Shown here piece by piece: positions 10,695 through 21,435 of a stretch of DNA of 64,000 nt (within the stretch, counting starts at the first letter, position 1; the number at the start of each line of letters is the position of its first letter). A program made the position numbers and the translations under genes. Source of the stretch: Salinibacterium sp. UTAS2018. Its GTDB lineage: Bacteria; Actinomycetota; Actinomycetes; Actinomycetales; Microbacteriaceae. The notes beneath the pieces were generated by a model. It was not told the origin of the DNA. It ran no database searches and saw nothing but the letters and a program-made list of their open reading frames with translations. The stretch spans positions 1,488,001 through 1,552,000 of the forward strand of contig NZ_CP035375.1 in the NCBI RefSeq assembly GCF_004118935.1, given 5' to 3'.

Positions 10695-11548
10695 CGCAGT
10701 GCCACTCCCGAGATCGCTTCGAGAACGCACAAGGCCACGAGGCGCACCGTGCGCTCGTCGTCGGCGTCAGCCGCGGCATCCACTTCGACAAGGTCAATTG
10801 AACAGACTGACGGGTGCGCAGCCGCAGCACGGGCGGCAACGCGCAGGTCTATCGCCGCAATGCCCCCCGGCACCGAGGCGGGGCAACCGGGGGTAACCGC
10901 GCGGTCGCAGACATCCACATCGAGATCGACATGGATCGGGCCCCCTGCAGCCCCGGCGATCTCGAGCGCCTGCGCCATGACATCGTCCATCGACCGCGAG
11001 CGCAGTTCGTCGCGAGTAATGACGGTGATACCCGCCTCGCGCGCGCGGTCAGCGTAGGCGAGTGAATTTGCCAGCGGCTCAATACCAATCTGCACCACAC
11101 GGCTCCCATCGAGGCCGGCTTCGAGCAGGCGTCGCACCGGCGAACCGTTACTCGTACCGTCCCGCAAGTCGTAATGCGCATCGAGCGTGATGAGGCCGGC
11201 GGTGGCAATCTGCGTGCCCCAGCGACCGAGAGCCGTCGGCACCGTAGCCGCGTTATCGCCACCGAGGGCAATGACGATCTCAGCGCGCAGACCAGCGACC
11301 GCCTCGACGGCACCTTCTTCATTGAGGTCAGGCTCGCGCACGTTGCCGGCGTCGACGATCCGAAGATCGGACAGCGCGGCATAACGGCGCAAGGCCTCCC
11401 GCACCGCCTGGGGCGTCGTGTGCGCTTGGGTCGGCGAGAGCGAGGTACGCGAGGTTGGCAGACCGATGAGGGCGACATCCGCCCACTCGTCGGCGACCGG
11501 CGCGGGCCAGTCGCCCGCGCGCGGCCAGAGCGGATCAGCGTTGAGCAT
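10691..11548 (-). CDS. hutG: Arginase-family formimidoylglutamase-like hydrolase
   Basis: Arginase/agmatinase-family hydrolase, placed where N-formimidoyl-glutamate is split to glutamate and formamide; the function is inferred mainly from its place between hutU and hutI. It has 285 residues from the ATG at 11548, which has AAGGG five bases upstream; a GTG at 11554 is the alternative. The manganese-site motifs DAHYD (residues 123-127) and DLDVD (208-212) are present. The first motif, usually GGDH, reads GGDN (Asn99), so one usual metal ligand is replaced. The start lies inside the end of hutU. Confidence 0.8.
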   Translation of the reverse strand: MLNADPLWPRAGDWPAPVADEWADVALIGLPTSRTSLSPTQAHTTPQAVREALRRYAALSDLRIVDAGNVREPDLNEEGAVEAVAGLRAEIVIALGGDNAATVPTALGRWGTQIATAGLITLDAHYDLRDGTSNGSPVRRLLEAGLDGSRVVQIGIEPLANSLAYADRAREAGITVITRDELRSRSMDDVMAQALEIAGAAGGPIHVDLDVDVCDRAVTPGCPASVPGGIAAIDLRVAARAAAAHPSVCSIDLVEVDAAADADDERTVRLVALCVLEAISGVALR

Positions 11549-13199
11549 GGTCACCCTTCGTGAGCGGAGCCTCGTTCATGGGGATGCGAACGCCGAGATC
11601 ATCAGCGACCGCGATGGCTTCATCGTAACCAGCATCGACGTGACGGATCACGCCCATTCCTGGATCGTTCGTGAGCACGCGCTCAAGTTTCTGGGCGGCG
11701 AGCTCGGTTCCATCGGCGACCGTCACCTGTCCGGCGTGGATCGAACGGCCGATGCCAACGCCGCCGCCATGATGGATCGACACCCACGTGGCACCCGACG
11801 AGGTATTGACGAGAGCGTTCAGCAACGGCCAGTCGGCGATCGCATCCGAACCATCTTTCATTGCTTCTGTCTCGCGGTAGGGAGACGCTACCGAGCCGCT
11901 ATCAAGGTGATCGCGGCCGATCGCGAGCGGCGCTTCGAGTTCACCCGATGCGACCATCTCATTGAACTTGATACCGGCCTTGTCGCGCTCGCCATAGCCG
12001 AGCCAGCAGATGCGCGCGGGCAGACCTTGGAAGTGCACCCGCTCCCCTGCGAGCTTGATCCAGCGCGCGAGCGATTCGTTCTCGGGGAACAACTCGAGAA
12101 TCGCCTTGTCTGTCTTGTGGATGTCGCTGGCTTCGCCACTGAGGGCGGCCCACCGGAACGGCCCCTTACCCTCCGCAAACAATGGACGGATGTAGGCCGG
12201 CACGAATCCCGGAAACGCGAAGGCATCCGCGTAGCCCGCCGCCCGCGCTTCGGTGCGCAGATTGTTGCCGTAGTCGAACACCTCGGCCCCCTGACGCTGA
12301 AAGCCCACCATCGCTTCAACGTGAATCGCCATCGACTCGCGAGCACGCTGGGCGAAGTCGGGGTGGGTGCGCGCGCTCTCCCACTCGTGAAAGTCCACGC
12401 CGAGGGGGAGGTACGCCAGCGGGTCATGTGCGCTGGTCTGGTCGGTGACGATATCAATGGGCGCACCCATCGCGAGTAGCTCAGGCACGGCCGCGGCCGC
12501 ATTCGCGAGCACGCCGATCGAGAGCGCCTTCTTCGCGTCGCGTGCAGCCACCGCGAGCTCGACGGCATGCGCGAGCGACTTCGCCTCGACATCGAGGTAG
12601 CCGTGATCGATGCGCCGGGTGATGCGGCTCTGGTCAACATCGATGCAGATCGCAACACCGTCGTTCATGGTCACGGCGAGCGGCTGAGCGCCCCCCATGC
12701 CTCCGAGGCCGGCCGTGAGAGTGATGGTGCCCGCCAGGGTTCCGCCGAATCGTTTCGCCGCGACCGCAGAGAACGTTTCGTAGGTACCCTGCAGAATGCC
12801 CTGCGTGCCGATGTAGATCCACGATCCGGCCGTCATCTGGCCGTACATCGTGAGCCCCAGCTGCTCAAGCCGACGGAACTCATCCCAGTTCGCCCAATCC
12901 CCCACGAGGTTGGAGTTGGCGAGCAGTACGCGCGGCGCCCACTCATGCGTCTGCATCACACCAACAGGCTTGCCCGACTGCACGAGCAGCGTCTCGTCAC
13001 CCTTGAGCGTCGTGAGCGAACGCACGATCGCGTGATAGCTCGGCCAGTCTCGGGCGGCCTTTCCTGTGCCACCGTAAACCACGAGATCTTCGGGGTGCTC
13101 CGCGACCTCCGGGTCGAGGTTGTTCTGCAGCATGCGCAGAGCGCCCTCTTGCTGCCAGCCGAGAGTGGTGAGGGTTGAACCGCGCTGTGCCTGAATCAT
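11535..13199 (-). CDS. hutU: Urocanate hydratase (urocanase)
   Basis: Urocanase, the second step of histidine degradation, converts urocanate to imidazolone propionate using tightly bound NAD as electrophile. The product is 554 residues, matching the family. The NAD-binding [13 protein letters not shown] lies at residues 164-176. [24 protein letters not shown] and the [14 protein letters not shown] segment carrying the active-site cysteine are strongly conserved (quoted in part). It lies 8 bp after hutH and overlaps the next gene by 14 bp. Confidence 0.98.
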   Translation of the reverse strand: MIQAQRGSTLTTLGWQQEGALRMLQNNLDPEVAEHPEDLVVYGGTGKAARDWPSYHAIVRSLTTLKGDETLLVQSGKPVGVMQTHEWAPRVLLANSNLVGDWANWDEFRRLEQLGLTMYGQMTAGSWIYIGTQGILQGTYETFSAVAAKRFGGTLAGTITLTAGLGGMGGAQPLAVTMNDGVAICIDVDQSRITRRIDHGYLDVEAKSLAHAVELAVAARDAKKALSIGVLANAAAAVPELLAMGAPIDIVTDQTSAHDPLAYLPLGVDFHEWESARTHPDFAQRARESMAIHVEAMVGFQRQGAEVFDYGNNLRTEARAAGYADAFAFPGFVPAYIRPLFAEGKGPFRWAALSGEASDIHKTDKAILELFPENESLARWIKLAGERVHFQGLPARICWLGYGERDKAGIKFNEMVASGELEAPLAIGRDHLDSGSVASPYRETEAMKDGSDAIADWPLLNALVNTSSGATWVSIHHGGGVGIGRSIHAGQVTVADGTELAAQKLERVLTNDPGMGVIRHVDAGYDEAIAVADDLGVRIPMNEAPLTKGDHAQR

Positions 13200-13207
13200 G
13201 ACTACTC

Positions 13208-14752
13208 CTAGTGAAGTTCGGTGACGGAACGTGCTGCTGAGACGAGGGCCCCCGACTGCACGAGCTCGACGCTCGCGGCAATGTCAGGGGCGAGATAGCG
13301 GTCGGGACCTGCCCCGGGTACGCGCTCCCGCAGAGTCGTGATGACGGCGGCCGATACTGGCGACGGCTTCTCACCGCGCATCTCAATGCCGCGCGCAGAG
13401 GTCAGCAGCTCGATCGCCAGAACGCGCGAGAGGCCGTCGATGCTGCGTCGCAGTTTCAGTCCGGCGCTCCAGCCCATCGACACGTGGTCTTCCTGCATGG
13501 CGCTGGTGGGGATCGAGTCGACGGATGCCGGAGCCGCCAACCGCTTCAACTCACTGACGATCCCGGCTTGGGTGTATTGCGCGATCATGTGCCCGGAGTC
13601 GACCCCGGGATCCGCGGCAAGGAACGCGTTCAAACCGCCGTTGCGGTTGCTGTCGAGGAACCGGTCAGTGCGACGTTCGCTCATGCTCGCGACGTCGGCC
13701 GCCACGATAGCGAGGAAGTCCAGGGCGTACCCCACGGGCGCTCCGTGGAAGTTGCCGTTCGACTCCAAACGGCCATCGAGGGTGACCACGGGATTGTCGA
13801 TCGCGCTCTGCAGCTCTCGCTCGGCGACTCGTCTCGTATGGTCGACCGTGTCGCGCGCCGCACCGTGCACCTGCGGTGCGCAGCGCAAGGAATAGGCATC
13901 CTGCACCCGGGTGAAGCCGTTGGTGGCGTGCGCTGCGATCGCTCCCGAGTCGCGCAACACCGCGCGCATGTTGCCGGCGGACACTTGCTGGCCGGGGTGG
14001 GGTCGGAGGGCGTGGAGATCTTCAGCGAAGACACGATCTGTTCCCGCGAGACCCTCGACGCTGAGCGCCGCCGAGAGGTCGGCAGTGGTGAGCAACGCGC
14101 TCAGATCGGTGATGGCCATCGCCAGCATGCCGAGCATCCCATCCGTGCCATTGATGAGGGCGAGGCCCTCTTTTTCATGCAGCACGACTGGGTCGATGCC
14201 GGCCGCTTTCAGCGCGGTGGATGCCGGCATCAACTCTCCGGCGACACGCACGTCTCCTTCGCCCATGACCGCCAACGCGCAATGCGCCAGCGGAGCGAGG
14301 TCACCCGAGCAGCCCAAGCTGCCGTACTCCCCCACGATCGGAGTGATGTCGGCGTTGAGCAGCGCGGCGTAGGTTTCTGCAACGACCGGGCGCACTCCGG
14401 TGCGGCCGGTCGTCATCGTGGAGAGACGCAGCAGCATGGTTGCCCGCACGACCTCGGCGTCAATCTCGGCACCGGAGCTGGCAGCGTGGCTGCGAACCAG
14501 CGAGCGTTGCAACTGCACGCGTTGCTCGAGAGCGATGTGTTTTGTGGCGAGGGCACCGAAACCTGTAGACACCCCGTAATGCGGCCGAACGTCGTTCGCG
14601 AGAGCCTCAATAACTGCCCGTGATGCCTCTATTTCTGCGATGGCGTGGGGCGAGATCGAGACTCGCGCGTGATGGCGCGCAACCGCGACGACCTCGGCGA
14701 TGCTGACGGGGCCAACGCCGAGAGAGACAGGCTTCGGGGTTTCGGGGTTCAT
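13208..14752 (-). CDS. hutH: Histidine ammonia-lyase
   Basis: Histidine ammonia-lyase, the first step of histidine degradation, eliminates ammonia from L-histidine to give trans-urocanate. The start at 14752 gives 514 residues beginning [12 protein letters not shown]; the longer upstream frame runs across the divergent promoter region and is rejected. The autocatalytic MIO cofactor tripeptide reads Cys148-Ser149-Gly150 in [12 protein letters not shown], where the textbook form is Ala-Ser-Gly; I believe Cys also occurs in actinobacterial enzymes. Other motifs are YGVSTGFG and the SNGNFHG segment. First gene of the hut operon. Confidence 0.96.
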   Translation of the reverse strand: MNPETPKPVSLGVGPVSIAEVVAVARHHARVSISPHAIAEIEASRAVIEALANDVRPHYGVSTGFGALATKHIALEQRVQLQRSLVRSHAASSGAEIDAEVVRATMLLRLSTMTTGRTGVRPVVAETYAALLNADITPIVGEYGSLGCSGDLAPLAHCALAVMGEGDVRVAGELMPASTALKAAGIDPVVLHEKEGLALINGTDGMLGMLAMAITDLSALLTTADLSAALSVEGLAGTDRVFAEDLHALRPHPGQQVSAGNMRAVLRDSGAIAAHATNGFTRVQDAYSLRCAPQVHGAARDTVDHTRRVAERELQSAIDNPVVTLDGRLESNGNFHGAPVGYALDFLAIVAADVASMSERRTDRFLDSNRNGGLNAFLAADPGVDSGHMIAQYTQAGIVSELKRLAAPASVDSIPTSAMQEDHVSMGWSAGLKLRRSIDGLSRVLAIELLTSARGIEMRGEKPSPVSAAVITTLRERVPGAGPDRYLAPDIAASVELVQSGALVSAARSVTELH

Positions 14753-14805
14753 GATCCCAGTGAACGCTGATCGCCCTTCTGCTGCGATAGTGATTCGCGA
14801 TATGG

Positions 14806-14823
14806 TGTCTGAGATCTCAGACA
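14806..14823. promoter_or_regulatory. Perfect 18-bp palindrome between hutH and the IclR gene (candidate operator)
   Basis: TGTCTGAGATCTCAGACA is a perfect palindrome lying in the divergent control region, 54 bp upstream of hutH and 9 bp before the chosen start of the regulator. A TATGGT hexamer at 14801-14806 could be a plus-strand -10, so a protein bound here would block both promoters. IclR-family proteins bind such dyads. The assignment to this regulator is inference from position. Confidence 0.6.
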
Positions 14824-14831
14824 GGGGAATC

Positions 14832-15599
14832 GTGCCGAGCATCCCAGCCGCGCGCAACACCATGGCGGTGCTGCGCCATCTCGCGTCCCGCAAAGGACCG
14901 GTCCCCGCCTCAGCCCTCGCCCGCGAACTCGGCCTGCCCCGGTCATCCGTCTATCAACTGCTCGCCGTCATGGTCGATGAGGGTTTCGTCGTGCATTACC
15001 CCGAGGATCGCACCTACGGCCTCAGCGCGCTTGTCGCCCAGATTGGCACCTCAGCGTTGCGCAGCGAGCGGCTCTCCGCTCTCGCCACGCCGCTCATGCG
15101 CACGCTTGCTCGCGAAGCGCCGATACCGGTCGTGGCCCACCTCGCCGTTTTGAGTGGGTCGGATGTCAGCTACGCCGCCCGAGTGCAAGGACCCCGGGCG
15201 CCCACGACCGTGTCGGCCGTCGGCGTGCGCCTGCCCGCGCACCTCACTGCTACCGGACGCGCCATACTTTCACACCTCACCCCACCTCAAGTGCGCGCGC
15301 TGTATCCGATGCGGGCTTCACTCACGCGTCGACAGTCCGCCGGACCCCAGACTCTCGCTGAACTGGATCGGATGCTGGATGCTGCCCGCACGCGCGGCTG
15401 GGCGAGCGAGATCGGCGACGTCACCGCCGACTATTCGTCGGTCGGAGCAGCGGCTCTCGATCGCAACGAGTACCCCACGGCCGCGATCGGACTCACCTTT
15501 CGCACGGATGCCGTGGGCGAGAACTGGGAGGACCTCGGCACCGCAACGGTGGCGGCCGCTCGCGCCCTCACGAGCCGACTTACCGGGCGGTCGAGCTGA
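14832..15599 (+). CDS. IclR-family transcriptional regulator of the hut operon (inferred)
   Basis: IclR-family DNA-binding regulator, probably controlling the divergent hut genes. From the GTG at 14832 it has 255 residues, the family norm. That start has AGGGGA just upstream; an ATG at 14802 would place the palindrome inside the gene and has no ribosome site. The N-terminal winged helix-turn-helix is at about residues 5-65 (VPASALARELGLPRSSVYQLL, quoted in part). The rest is the effector-binding domain, with RLPAHLTATGRAILSHL and a C-terminal AAIGLTF. The ligand may be urocanate or histidine, but this cannot be read from sequence. Confidence 0.85.
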   Translation: MPSIPAARNTMAVLRHLASRKGPVPASALARELGLPRSSVYQLLAVMVDEGFVVHYPEDRTYGLSALVAQIGTSALRSERLSALATPLMRTLAREAPIPVVAHLAVLSGSDVSYAARVQGPRAPTTVSAVGVRLPAHLTATGRAILSHLTPPQVRALYPMRASLTRRQSAGPQTLAELDRMLDAARTRGWASEIGDVTADYSSVGAAALDRNEYPTAAIGLTFRTDAVGENWEDLGTATVAAARALTSRLTGRSS

Positions 15600-15654
15600 C
15601 CCAGCTCGCACGGGCGGGAGCGCGAGAACATGGCTGTGCGACTGTGGTCGTTAA

Positions 15655-15693
15655 ACGACGAAGGGCCGAGCCTTTCGGCCCGACCCTCGTCGT
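15655..15693. terminator. Bidirectional terminator between the IclR gene and tuf
   Basis: An imperfect hairpin with outer arms ACGACGA and TCGTCGT, inner GGGCCGAGCC pairing with GGCCCGACCC, and a short TTTC loop. It lies 56 bp after the IclR stop and 16 bp after the tuf stop, where the two converge. U-tracts are weak on both sides, as is common in high-GC actinobacteria. Confidence 0.7.
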
Positions 15694-15708
15694 AATTAGT
15701 TACTGAGC

Positions 15709-16902
15709 TTACGCCAGAACCTTGGTTACCTTACCGGCACCTACGGTACGTCCACCCTCACGGATGGCGAAGCCGAGGCCCTCTTCCATGGCGATGGGCT
15801 GAATAAGCTCAACGGTCATGTCAGTGGTGTCGCCAGGCATAACCATCTCGGTGCCCTCGGGCAACGTGATGACGCCGGTGACGTCGGTGGTGCGGAAGTA
15901 GAACTGCGGACGGTAGTTCGCGTAGAACGGGTTGTGACGCCCACCCTCATCCTTGGACAGGATGTATGCGGTTCCCTCGAAGTTCGTGTGAGGAGTAACG
16001 GAACCAGGCTTAACAACAACCTGTCCACGCTCTACATCTTCACGCTTGGTTCCACGAAGAAGCAGACCACAGTTCTCGCCAGCCCATGCTTCGTCGAGCT
16101 GCTTGTGGAACATCTCGATACCAGTGACCGTGGTCTTCTGGGTCGGGCGGATTCCAACAATCTCAACGTCAGAGTTGATCGAAAGCGTTCCACGCTCGGC
16201 GCGGCCCGTAACAACGGTTCCACGACCAGTGATCGTGAAGACGTCTTCAACCGGCATCAAGAACGGCTTGTCCTTGTCGCGGATGGGGTCCGGAACGCTT
16301 GCGTCAACAGCATCCATGAGGTCAAGGATGGACTGCTCCCACTTGGGGTCGCCCTCAAGTGCCTTGAGGCCTGAGACCTGGATAACGGGAGCGTTGTCGC
16401 CGTCGAAGCCCTGGCTGGAGAGGAGTTCGCGAACCTCGAGCTCAACGAGCTCAAGGATCTCTTCGTCATCAACCATGTCGGACTTGTTCAGTGCGACCAT
16501 CAGGTAAGGAACACCAACCTGCTTCGCGAGCAGAACGTGCTCGCGAGTCTGGGCCATGGGGCCGTCGGTCGCTGCAACCACGAGGATTGCACCGTCCATC
16601 TGAGCAGCACCGGTGATCATGTTCTTGATGTAGTCAGCGTGGCCCGGAGCGTCTACGTGTGCGTAGTGGCGCTTGGGGGTCTCGTACTCAACGTGCGAGA
16701 TGTTAATGGTGATGCCGCGCTGACGCTCTTCCGGAGCCGAGTCAATCGACGAGAAGTCACGCTGGACGTTGGTTGCCGAAGGGAACTTGTCTGCAAGTAC
16801 CTTCGAGATCGCTGCCGTGAGCGTGGTCTTTCCGTGGTCAACGTGACCGATGGTTCCGATGTTTACGTGCGGCTTGGTCCGCTCGAACTTGGCCTTAGCC
16901 AC
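15709..16902 (-). CDS. tuf: Elongation factor Tu
   Basis: Elongation factor Tu, the GTPase that delivers aminoacyl-tRNA to the ribosome. The 397-residue product starts [16 protein letters not shown] at a GTG with AGGAGG seven bases upstream. G1 is GHVDHGKT (residues 19-26), G3 DAPGHADY and G4 NKSD. It is the last gene of the str operon, 109 bp after fusA. That gap could hold an extra tuf promoter, but I could not define one. The usual next neighbour, rpsJ, is displaced by the hut block. Confidence 0.98.
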   Translation of the reverse strand: MAKAKFERTKPHVNIGTIGHVDHGKTTLTAAISKVLADKFPSATNVQRDFSSIDSAPEERQRGITINISHVEYETPKRHYAHVDAPGHADYIKNMITGAAQMDGAILVVAATDGPMAQTREHVLLAKQVGVPYLMVALNKSDMVDDEEILELVELEVRELLSSQGFDGDNAPVIQVSGLKALEGDPKWEQSILDLMDAVDASVPDPIRDKDKPFLMPVEDVFTITGRGTVVTGRAERGTLSINSDVEIVGIRPTQKTTVTGIEMFHKQLDEAWAGENCGLLLRGTKREDVERGQVVVKPGSVTPHTNFEGTAYILSKDEGGRHNPFYANYRPQFYFRTTDVTGVITLPEGTEMVMPGDTTDMTVELIQPIAMEEGLGFAIREGGRTVGAGKVTKVLA

Positions 16903-17011
16903 TGTGGGTCCTCCTCAGGACTCGGTTGCTTCGCATCCGACGACTTACTACTGCCGAATGATCTGCAAGTTGGTGTGTATCTATGTTAGTTGCGCGCTGG
17001 TAGTGCAGCGA

Positions 17012-19126
17012 TTACTCGCCCTTGTTCTTTGCAACAATCTCGTCAGCTACCGCGCGGGGAACCTCAGAGTAACTGTCGAACGTCATCGAGTACACCGCGC
17101 GACCGGAGGTCTTGGACCTCAAGTCACCGACATAGCCGAACATTTCCGACAGTGGTACGTGGGCACGAACGACCTTGACGCCGGTCGCGTCCTCCATGGA
17201 CTGGATCTGTCCGCGGCGACTGTTAAGGTCACCGATGACGTCTCCCATGTACTCCTCTGGAGTACGAACCTCGACCGCCATGAGCGGCTCGAGGAGAACT
17301 GGGTCAGCCTTGCGTGCTGCTTCCTTGAATGCCATGGTTCCCGCGATCTTGAACGCCATTTCTGACGAGTCAACATCGTGAGCAGCACCATCGAGGATGA
17401 TTCCCTTGACGCCGACCATCGGGAATCCAGCAAGGATTCCGACGTTCATCGAGGCCTGGAAACCCTGATCGATCGAGCCGATGTATTCACGAGGAATACG
17501 GCCACCGGTGACCTTATTTACGAATTCGTAAATCTTGTCGCCTTCGACCTCCATGGGCTCGAGCGAAATCTGGACCTTAGCGAACTGTCCCGATCCACCA
17601 GTCTGCTTCTTGTGGGTGTAGTCGTGCTTGTCCACAATGCGACGAATGGTCTCGCGGTACGCAACCTGCGGCTTACCAACGTTGGCTTCAACGTTGAATT
17701 CGCGCTTCATGCGGTCGACGAGGATATCGAGGTGAAGTTCACCCATTCCCTTGATTACCGTCTGGCCAGTTTCCTGGTTCTGTTCGGTACGGAACGTGGG
17801 GTCTTCTTCAGCAAGCTTCTGAATAGCAATACCAAGTTTTTCTTGGTCAGCCTTCGTCTTCGGCTCGATTGCAACCTCAATAACCGGCTCCGGGAACGTC
17901 ATCGACTCGAGAACGACCTGGTCGTTCAAGTCGCACAGCGTGTCACCGGTAGTGGTGTCCTTGAGGCCGATTACGGCGTAGATGTGACCAGCGGTAACGC
18001 TGTCGACAGGGATTTCCTTGTTAGCAGCCATCTGGAAGATCTTTCCGATGCGCTCCTTCTTGCCCTTAGTGGAGTTAGCTACCGCTCCACCAGAGTCAAG
18101 GTGGCCCGAGTACACGCGAATGTACGTAAGGCGACCGAAGAAGGGGTGCACAGCAACCTTGAACGCGAGAGCCGAGAACGGCTCGTTAGCGTCAGGCTTG
18201 CGGATGATGATCTTCTCTTCATCGCGGGGGTCAGTTGCTTCCATAGGAGGCACGTCAACCGGCGAAGGAAGGTAGTCGATAACAGCATCGAGCATCGGCT
18301 GAACGCCACGGTTCTTGAAAGCAGAACCACAAAGGACCGGGTAGATCTCGCTGTTGACGGTGAGCTTACGAATCGCAGCCTTGATCTCTGCAACTGTGAT
18401 CTCTTCGCCGCCGAAGTAACGCTCCATGATGGCGTCGTCAGTTTCAGCAACAACCTCGAGAAGAGCGGTGCGGTATTCCGCAGCCTTTTCCTTGAGGTCT
18501 TCAGGGATCTCTTCGATGGCGTATTTAGCGCCCATCTCGACGTCACCCTTGGAGTCTCCACGCCACGTGAGTGCACGCATCTCGACGAGGTCTACAACAC
18601 CCTCAAACTCGGACTCGAGTCCGATCGGGAGCTGAAGAACCAACGGACGAGCGCCGAGGCGGTTAACAATGGTGTCTACCGTGTAGTAAAAGTCCGCGCC
18701 CATCTTGTCCATCTTGTTGACGAAGCAGATGCGGGGAACGTCGTACTTGTCGGCCTGGCGCCATACAGTCTCCGACTGCGGCTCCACACCCTCTTTACCG
18801 TCGAACACAGCGACAGCACCGTCGAGAACGCGGAGCGAACGCTCCACCTCAACCGTGAAGTCAACGTGGCCGGGGGTGTCGATGATGTTGATCTGGTTTT
18901 TGTTCCAGTAACAGGTCACAGCAGCGGACGTGATCGTGATGCCACGTTCTTGCTCCTGCTCCATCCAGTCAGTAGTCGACGCACCATCGTGAGTTTCACC
19001 AATTTTGTGGTTTACACCCGTGTAAAACAGGATGCGCTCAGTCGTAGTGGTCTTGCCGGCATCGATGTGAGCCATGATGCCAATGTTGCGGACCTTAGTC
19101 AGGTCGGTGAGCACGTCCTGTGCCAC
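17012..19126 (-). CDS. fusA: Elongation factor G
   Basis: Elongation factor G, the translocation GTPase. I chose the GTG at 19126, with GGAGGA at 19131-19136 five bases upstream, giving 704 residues beginning [16 protein letters not shown]. An in-frame ATG 13 codons upstream adds an unconserved stretch. G1 is AHIDAGKT (19-26), then DTPGHVDFT and NKMDKMGAD. Domains III-V follow, ending [15 protein letters not shown]. It lies 90 bp after rpsG in the str operon. Confidence 0.98.
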   Translation of the reverse strand: MAQDVLTDLTKVRNIGIMAHIDAGKTTTTERILFYTGVNHKIGETHDGASTTDWMEQEQERGITITSAAVTCYWNKNQINIIDTPGHVDFTVEVERSLRVLDGAVAVFDGKEGVEPQSETVWRQADKYDVPRICFVNKMDKMGADFYYTVDTIVNRLGARPLVLQLPIGLESEFEGVVDLVEMRALTWRGDSKGDVEMGAKYAIEEIPEDLKEKAAEYRTALLEVVAETDDAIMERYFGGEEITVAEIKAAIRKLTVNSEIYPVLCGSAFKNRGVQPMLDAVIDYLPSPVDVPPMEATDPRDEEKIIIRKPDANEPFSALAFKVAVHPFFGRLTYIRVYSGHLDSGGAVANSTKGKKERIGKIFQMAANKEIPVDSVTAGHIYAVIGLKDTTTGDTLCDLNDQVVLESMTFPEPVIEVAIEPKTKADQEKLGIAIQKLAEEDPTFRTEQNQETGQTVIKGMGELHLDILVDRMKREFNVEANVGKPQVAYRETIRRIVDKHDYTHKKQTGGSGQFAKVQISLEPMEVEGDKIYEFVNKVTGGRIPREYIGSIDQGFQASMNVGILAGFPMVGVKGIILDGAAHDVDSSEMAFKIAGTMAFKEAARKADPVLLEPLMAVEVRTPEEYMGDVIGDLNSRRGQIQSMEDATGVKVVRAHVPLSEMFGYVGDLRSKTSGRAVYSMTFDSYSEVPRAVADEIVAKNKGE

Positions 19127-19215
19127 AGGTTCCTCCGAAGTATGTTGGTGAAGCGAAAATCTCACGAGTGAAGCGAGCCAGACAGCGCCTGACTCGCTTC
19201 ACTGCGAGGTGCTGA

Positions 19216-19686
19216 CTACCAGCGGTAGTGAGCGAATGCCTTGTTCGACTCGGCCATCTTGTGGGTGTCTTCACGACGCTTTACAGCGGCGCCAAGCCCA
19301 TTCGATGCGTCCAAGATCTCGTTGGTGAGACGCTCAGTCATCGTCTTTTCACGACGACCCTTGGCGTAGCTCGTGAGCCAGCGCAGTGCGAGCGTGTTTG
19401 CTCGGTGCGACTTGACTTCAACAGGAACCTGGTAAGTCGATCCACCGACACGACGCGACTTGACCTCGAGGGTCGGGCGTACGTTGTCGAGAGCCTTCTT
19501 GAGAGTGACTACGGCGTCTTGGCCGGTCTTCTCTGCCACGCCGGCGAGTGCTCCGTAAACGATGCGCTCAGCGAGGCCCTTCTTGCCATCAAGAAGAATC
19601 TTGTTGACAAGCTGGCTGACGATGGGTGCGCCGTAAACCGGATCCGCGACTACGGGACGCTTTGGTGCTGGTCCTTTACGAGGCAT
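19216..19686 (-). CDS. rpsG: 30S ribosomal protein S7
   Basis: Ribosomal protein S7, the primary binder that nucleates the small-subunit head. At 156 residues it has the family length. It begins [19 protein letters not shown] and holds [20 protein letters not shown] and the terminal [18 protein letters not shown], all conserved. Its ATG shares one base with the rpsL stop (TAATG). Confidence 0.98.
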   Translation of the reverse strand: MPRKGPAPKRPVVADPVYGAPIVSQLVNKILLDGKKGLAERIVYGALAGVAEKTGQDAVVTLKKALDNVRPTLEVKSRRVGGSTYQVPVEVKSHRANTLALRWLTSYAKGRREKTMTERLTNEILDASNGLGAAVKRREDTHKMAESNKAFAHYRW

Positions 19687-20060
19687 TACTTCTTATCCTT
19701 CTTTGCGCCGTAGAGGCTACGAGCCTGCTTACGGTTCTTAACGGCCTGGGTGTCGAGCGCTCCACGAACGATCTTGTAGCGAACACCGGGGAGGTCCTTT
19801 ACACGACCACCGCGGATGAGCACCATCGAGTGCTCCTGAAGGTTGTGACCTTCGCCGGGAATGTAGGCCGTGACCTCGGTACCGTTAGAAAGCTTGACAC
19901 GAGCAACCTTACGAAGAGCCGAGTTCGGCTTCTTCGGAGTTGTTGTGTAAACACGCGTGCAAACGCCGCGCTGCTGCGGGTTGGACTTAAGGGCGGGAGC
20001 CTTGGTCTTGACGACCTTCGGCGAGCGTCCCTTACGCACCAACTGCTGAATGGTGGGCAC
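19686..20060 (-). CDS. rpsL: 30S ribosomal protein S12
   Basis: Ribosomal protein S12, a decoding-centre protein and the target of streptomycin-resistance mutations. The 124-residue product begins [15 protein letters not shown] at a GTG with AAGGAG upstream. Both loops linked to resistance are wild type: [12 protein letters not shown] and [12 protein letters not shown]. It is the first gene of the str operon, so the promoter lies in the 350 bp upstream. Confidence 0.98.
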   Translation of the reverse strand: MPTIQQLVRKGRSPKVVKTKAPALKSNPQQRGVCTRVYTTTPKKPNSALRKVARVKLSNGTEVTAYIPGEGHNLQEHSMVLIRGGRVKDLPGVRYKIVRGALDTQAVKNRKQARSLYGAKKDKK

Positions 20061-20412
20061 TAAATTACTCCTTGTATTTGCTGCACGGTGACAGCGTCTT
20101 GATGGTTAGCATTCGCTGTTCTTTTCAGAACACCGAGTTCATCTGGACCCACGCCCCGGCCACACAACTCAAATGAACGAGCTCTGCGGATGGTTTATGG
20201 ATATGCCGTGGGGGTCAACCAGAAGGTTGAACCCTGTGGTGCGGAGTTACATGCACCCGAACTCCGCTAACGCGGTGACCCTCAACAGGCATAGTTCAAG
20301 CGCACAGCAAAGCGCACACCTCAGAAAGAATAGCCCCCCGGGTGTACCGGGGTCAAATGATCACAGCGCACACGCAGGCTCCAGAACAGGGCACGCAACG
20401 GCGCATGTGCCG
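20061..20412 (-). other. Non-coding region upstream of rpsL with several inverted repeats
   Basis: No gene is supported here. Visible structures are TGTTCT-TTTC-AGAACA (20117-20132), GGGTCAACC-AGAA-GGTTGAACCC with a one-base bulge (20212-20234), and GCGGAGTT with AACTCCGC around an 11-base loop (20241-20267). A G/C-rich hairpin at about 20335-20353 may end the upstream membrane protein transcript. On the minus strand a TTGACC lies at about 20217-20212, without a good -10. The str operon promoter must lie here, but I could not fix its position. Confidence 0.4.
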
Positions 20413-21312
20413 TTAGCGCTGAGCAGCAGTTTTCTCGGCGAGCTCGGCTTCCCACCGCGACCGCGAGTCGGCGTTGCGCAGCGTAACCTTGCGGCCCCGC
20501 TTAGCCACCAGCGCACCAGTCCACAGCGACACTTCACGGCCGAGCAACCCGGCAGCAATGATGAACGGATCGGCCAACGCGCCCGCGAACAACACTTGCG
20601 CTTGTTCAGGCGTGGTCTGGATGACGCCGTTGATGAGCAAGAGCGCGCCGATGGTGCCGAAGTACACCACGAGGCCAACAATAATGCTCGAGAACACGTG
20701 AGCGGCCCAACCGGCACGGTTCACGATCAGAGCGACAACGATCGCCCCCAGAGCGAAGAATGCCACCGGAACATAAAAGGAGGGGGCTTGAACGAACGCG
20801 AGAGCGATGCGGCCGGTTGCTGCCGCGCTAATGGTTGCGACAACGATGGCAAAAATAAGCGCGAACACGAGCGTCGAGGCAAGCGCAATGAACACGCCGA
20901 AGCCACGATTGCCTGAAACCTTGGGCGGGGTCGGTGCCGTGACGTAGACGACGCGTGGTTCACCGGATGCCATGCCAGCGGCGGCCGTGGCGACGGCCGG
21001 CTCTGGTTCAGGGTGGGGCTCTGGCTGAGGTTCTGCGTGAGTTTCTGGCTGTGGTTCAAAGTCGGACTCGGCGCTAATCTCAGGCGCGTCGACGACGACG
21101 GGGGTGGCCATCGGCTCAACTTCCGCCTCGAGCGTGGAGTCGTCGTGAACCAGGGTGGCCGCGGGAGCTGCAGGCTCCGCAACGGGCTCTACGAGGGGCG
21201 CGGCCGCAGGCGAAGCATCCGCTTCGGACGTCGTCTCGTCGACCACTACAGCATCCTCAATGTTGTCGTCGTTCTCGGTTGAAGAACCACGCTCTACAGA
21301 TGGATCGGTCAT
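20413..21312 (-). CDS. Membrane protein of unknown function with acidic Pro/Glu-rich N-terminus
   Basis: A 299-residue protein I do not recognise. The start is the ATG at 21312, preceded by AGGAGG at eight bases. Residues 1 to ~130 are low-complexity, acidic and rich in Ala, Pro and Glu, with a PEPHPEPEP run. The C-terminal half has four likely membrane helices: FIALASTLVFALIFAIVVA, FYVPVAFFALGAIVVALIV, HVFSSIIVGLVVYFGTIGALL (in part) and a weaker one near LADPFIIAAGLLG. It then ends in a short basic tail. It is transcribed toward rpsL, probably as its own unit. The layout suggests a cytoplasmic disordered arm on a small membrane anchor. Confidence 0.8.
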   Translation of the reverse strand: MTDPSVERGSSTENDDNIEDAVVVDETTSEADASPAAAPLVEPVAEPAAPAATLVHDDSTLEAEVEPMATPVVVDAPEISAESDFEPQPETHAEPQPEPHPEPEPAVATAAAGMASGEPRVVYVTAPTPPKVSGNRGFGVFIALASTLVFALIFAIVVATISAAATGRIALAFVQAPSFYVPVAFFALGAIVVALIVNRAGWAAHVFSSIIVGLVVYFGTIGALLLINGVIQTTPEQAQVLFAGALADPFIIAAGLLGREVSLWTGALVAKRGRKVTLRNADSRSRWEAELAEKTAAQR

Positions 21313-21377
21313 GACTGTTGCCTCCTCGTGCCAGCGACTGATGCTCTCAGTGTACTGAAGCAATTCCCAGAAACGAG

Positions 21378-21411
21378 AAGAACGCCACGACCAAGAGGTC
21401 GTGGCGTTCTT
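21378..21411. terminator. Strong hairpin terminator at the end of the pilus operon
   Basis: A perfect 15-bp stem, AAGAACGCCACGACC with its exact complement, around a 4-base AAGA loop. It lies 25 bp after the pilO stop, and a short pyrimidine tract follows on the minus strand. It separates the pilus transcript from the membrane protein gene. Confidence 0.85.
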
Positions 21412-21435
21412 CAGAGCTATTCGAAGCACTACACG

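Noticed and set aside
17378..19171. Plus-strand frame of 597 codons opposite fusA
   Set aside because: Shadow of fusA with no recognisable protein features or ribosome site.
20212..20267. Possible tRNA-like structure upstream of rpsL
   Set aside because: The hairpins cannot be arranged into a cloverleaf and no GTTCRANNC loop in context with an acceptor stem was found.
20173..20916. 247-codon plus-strand frame across the rpsL upstream region
   Set aside because: It overlaps the membrane protein gene antisense and lacks any protein-like pattern.
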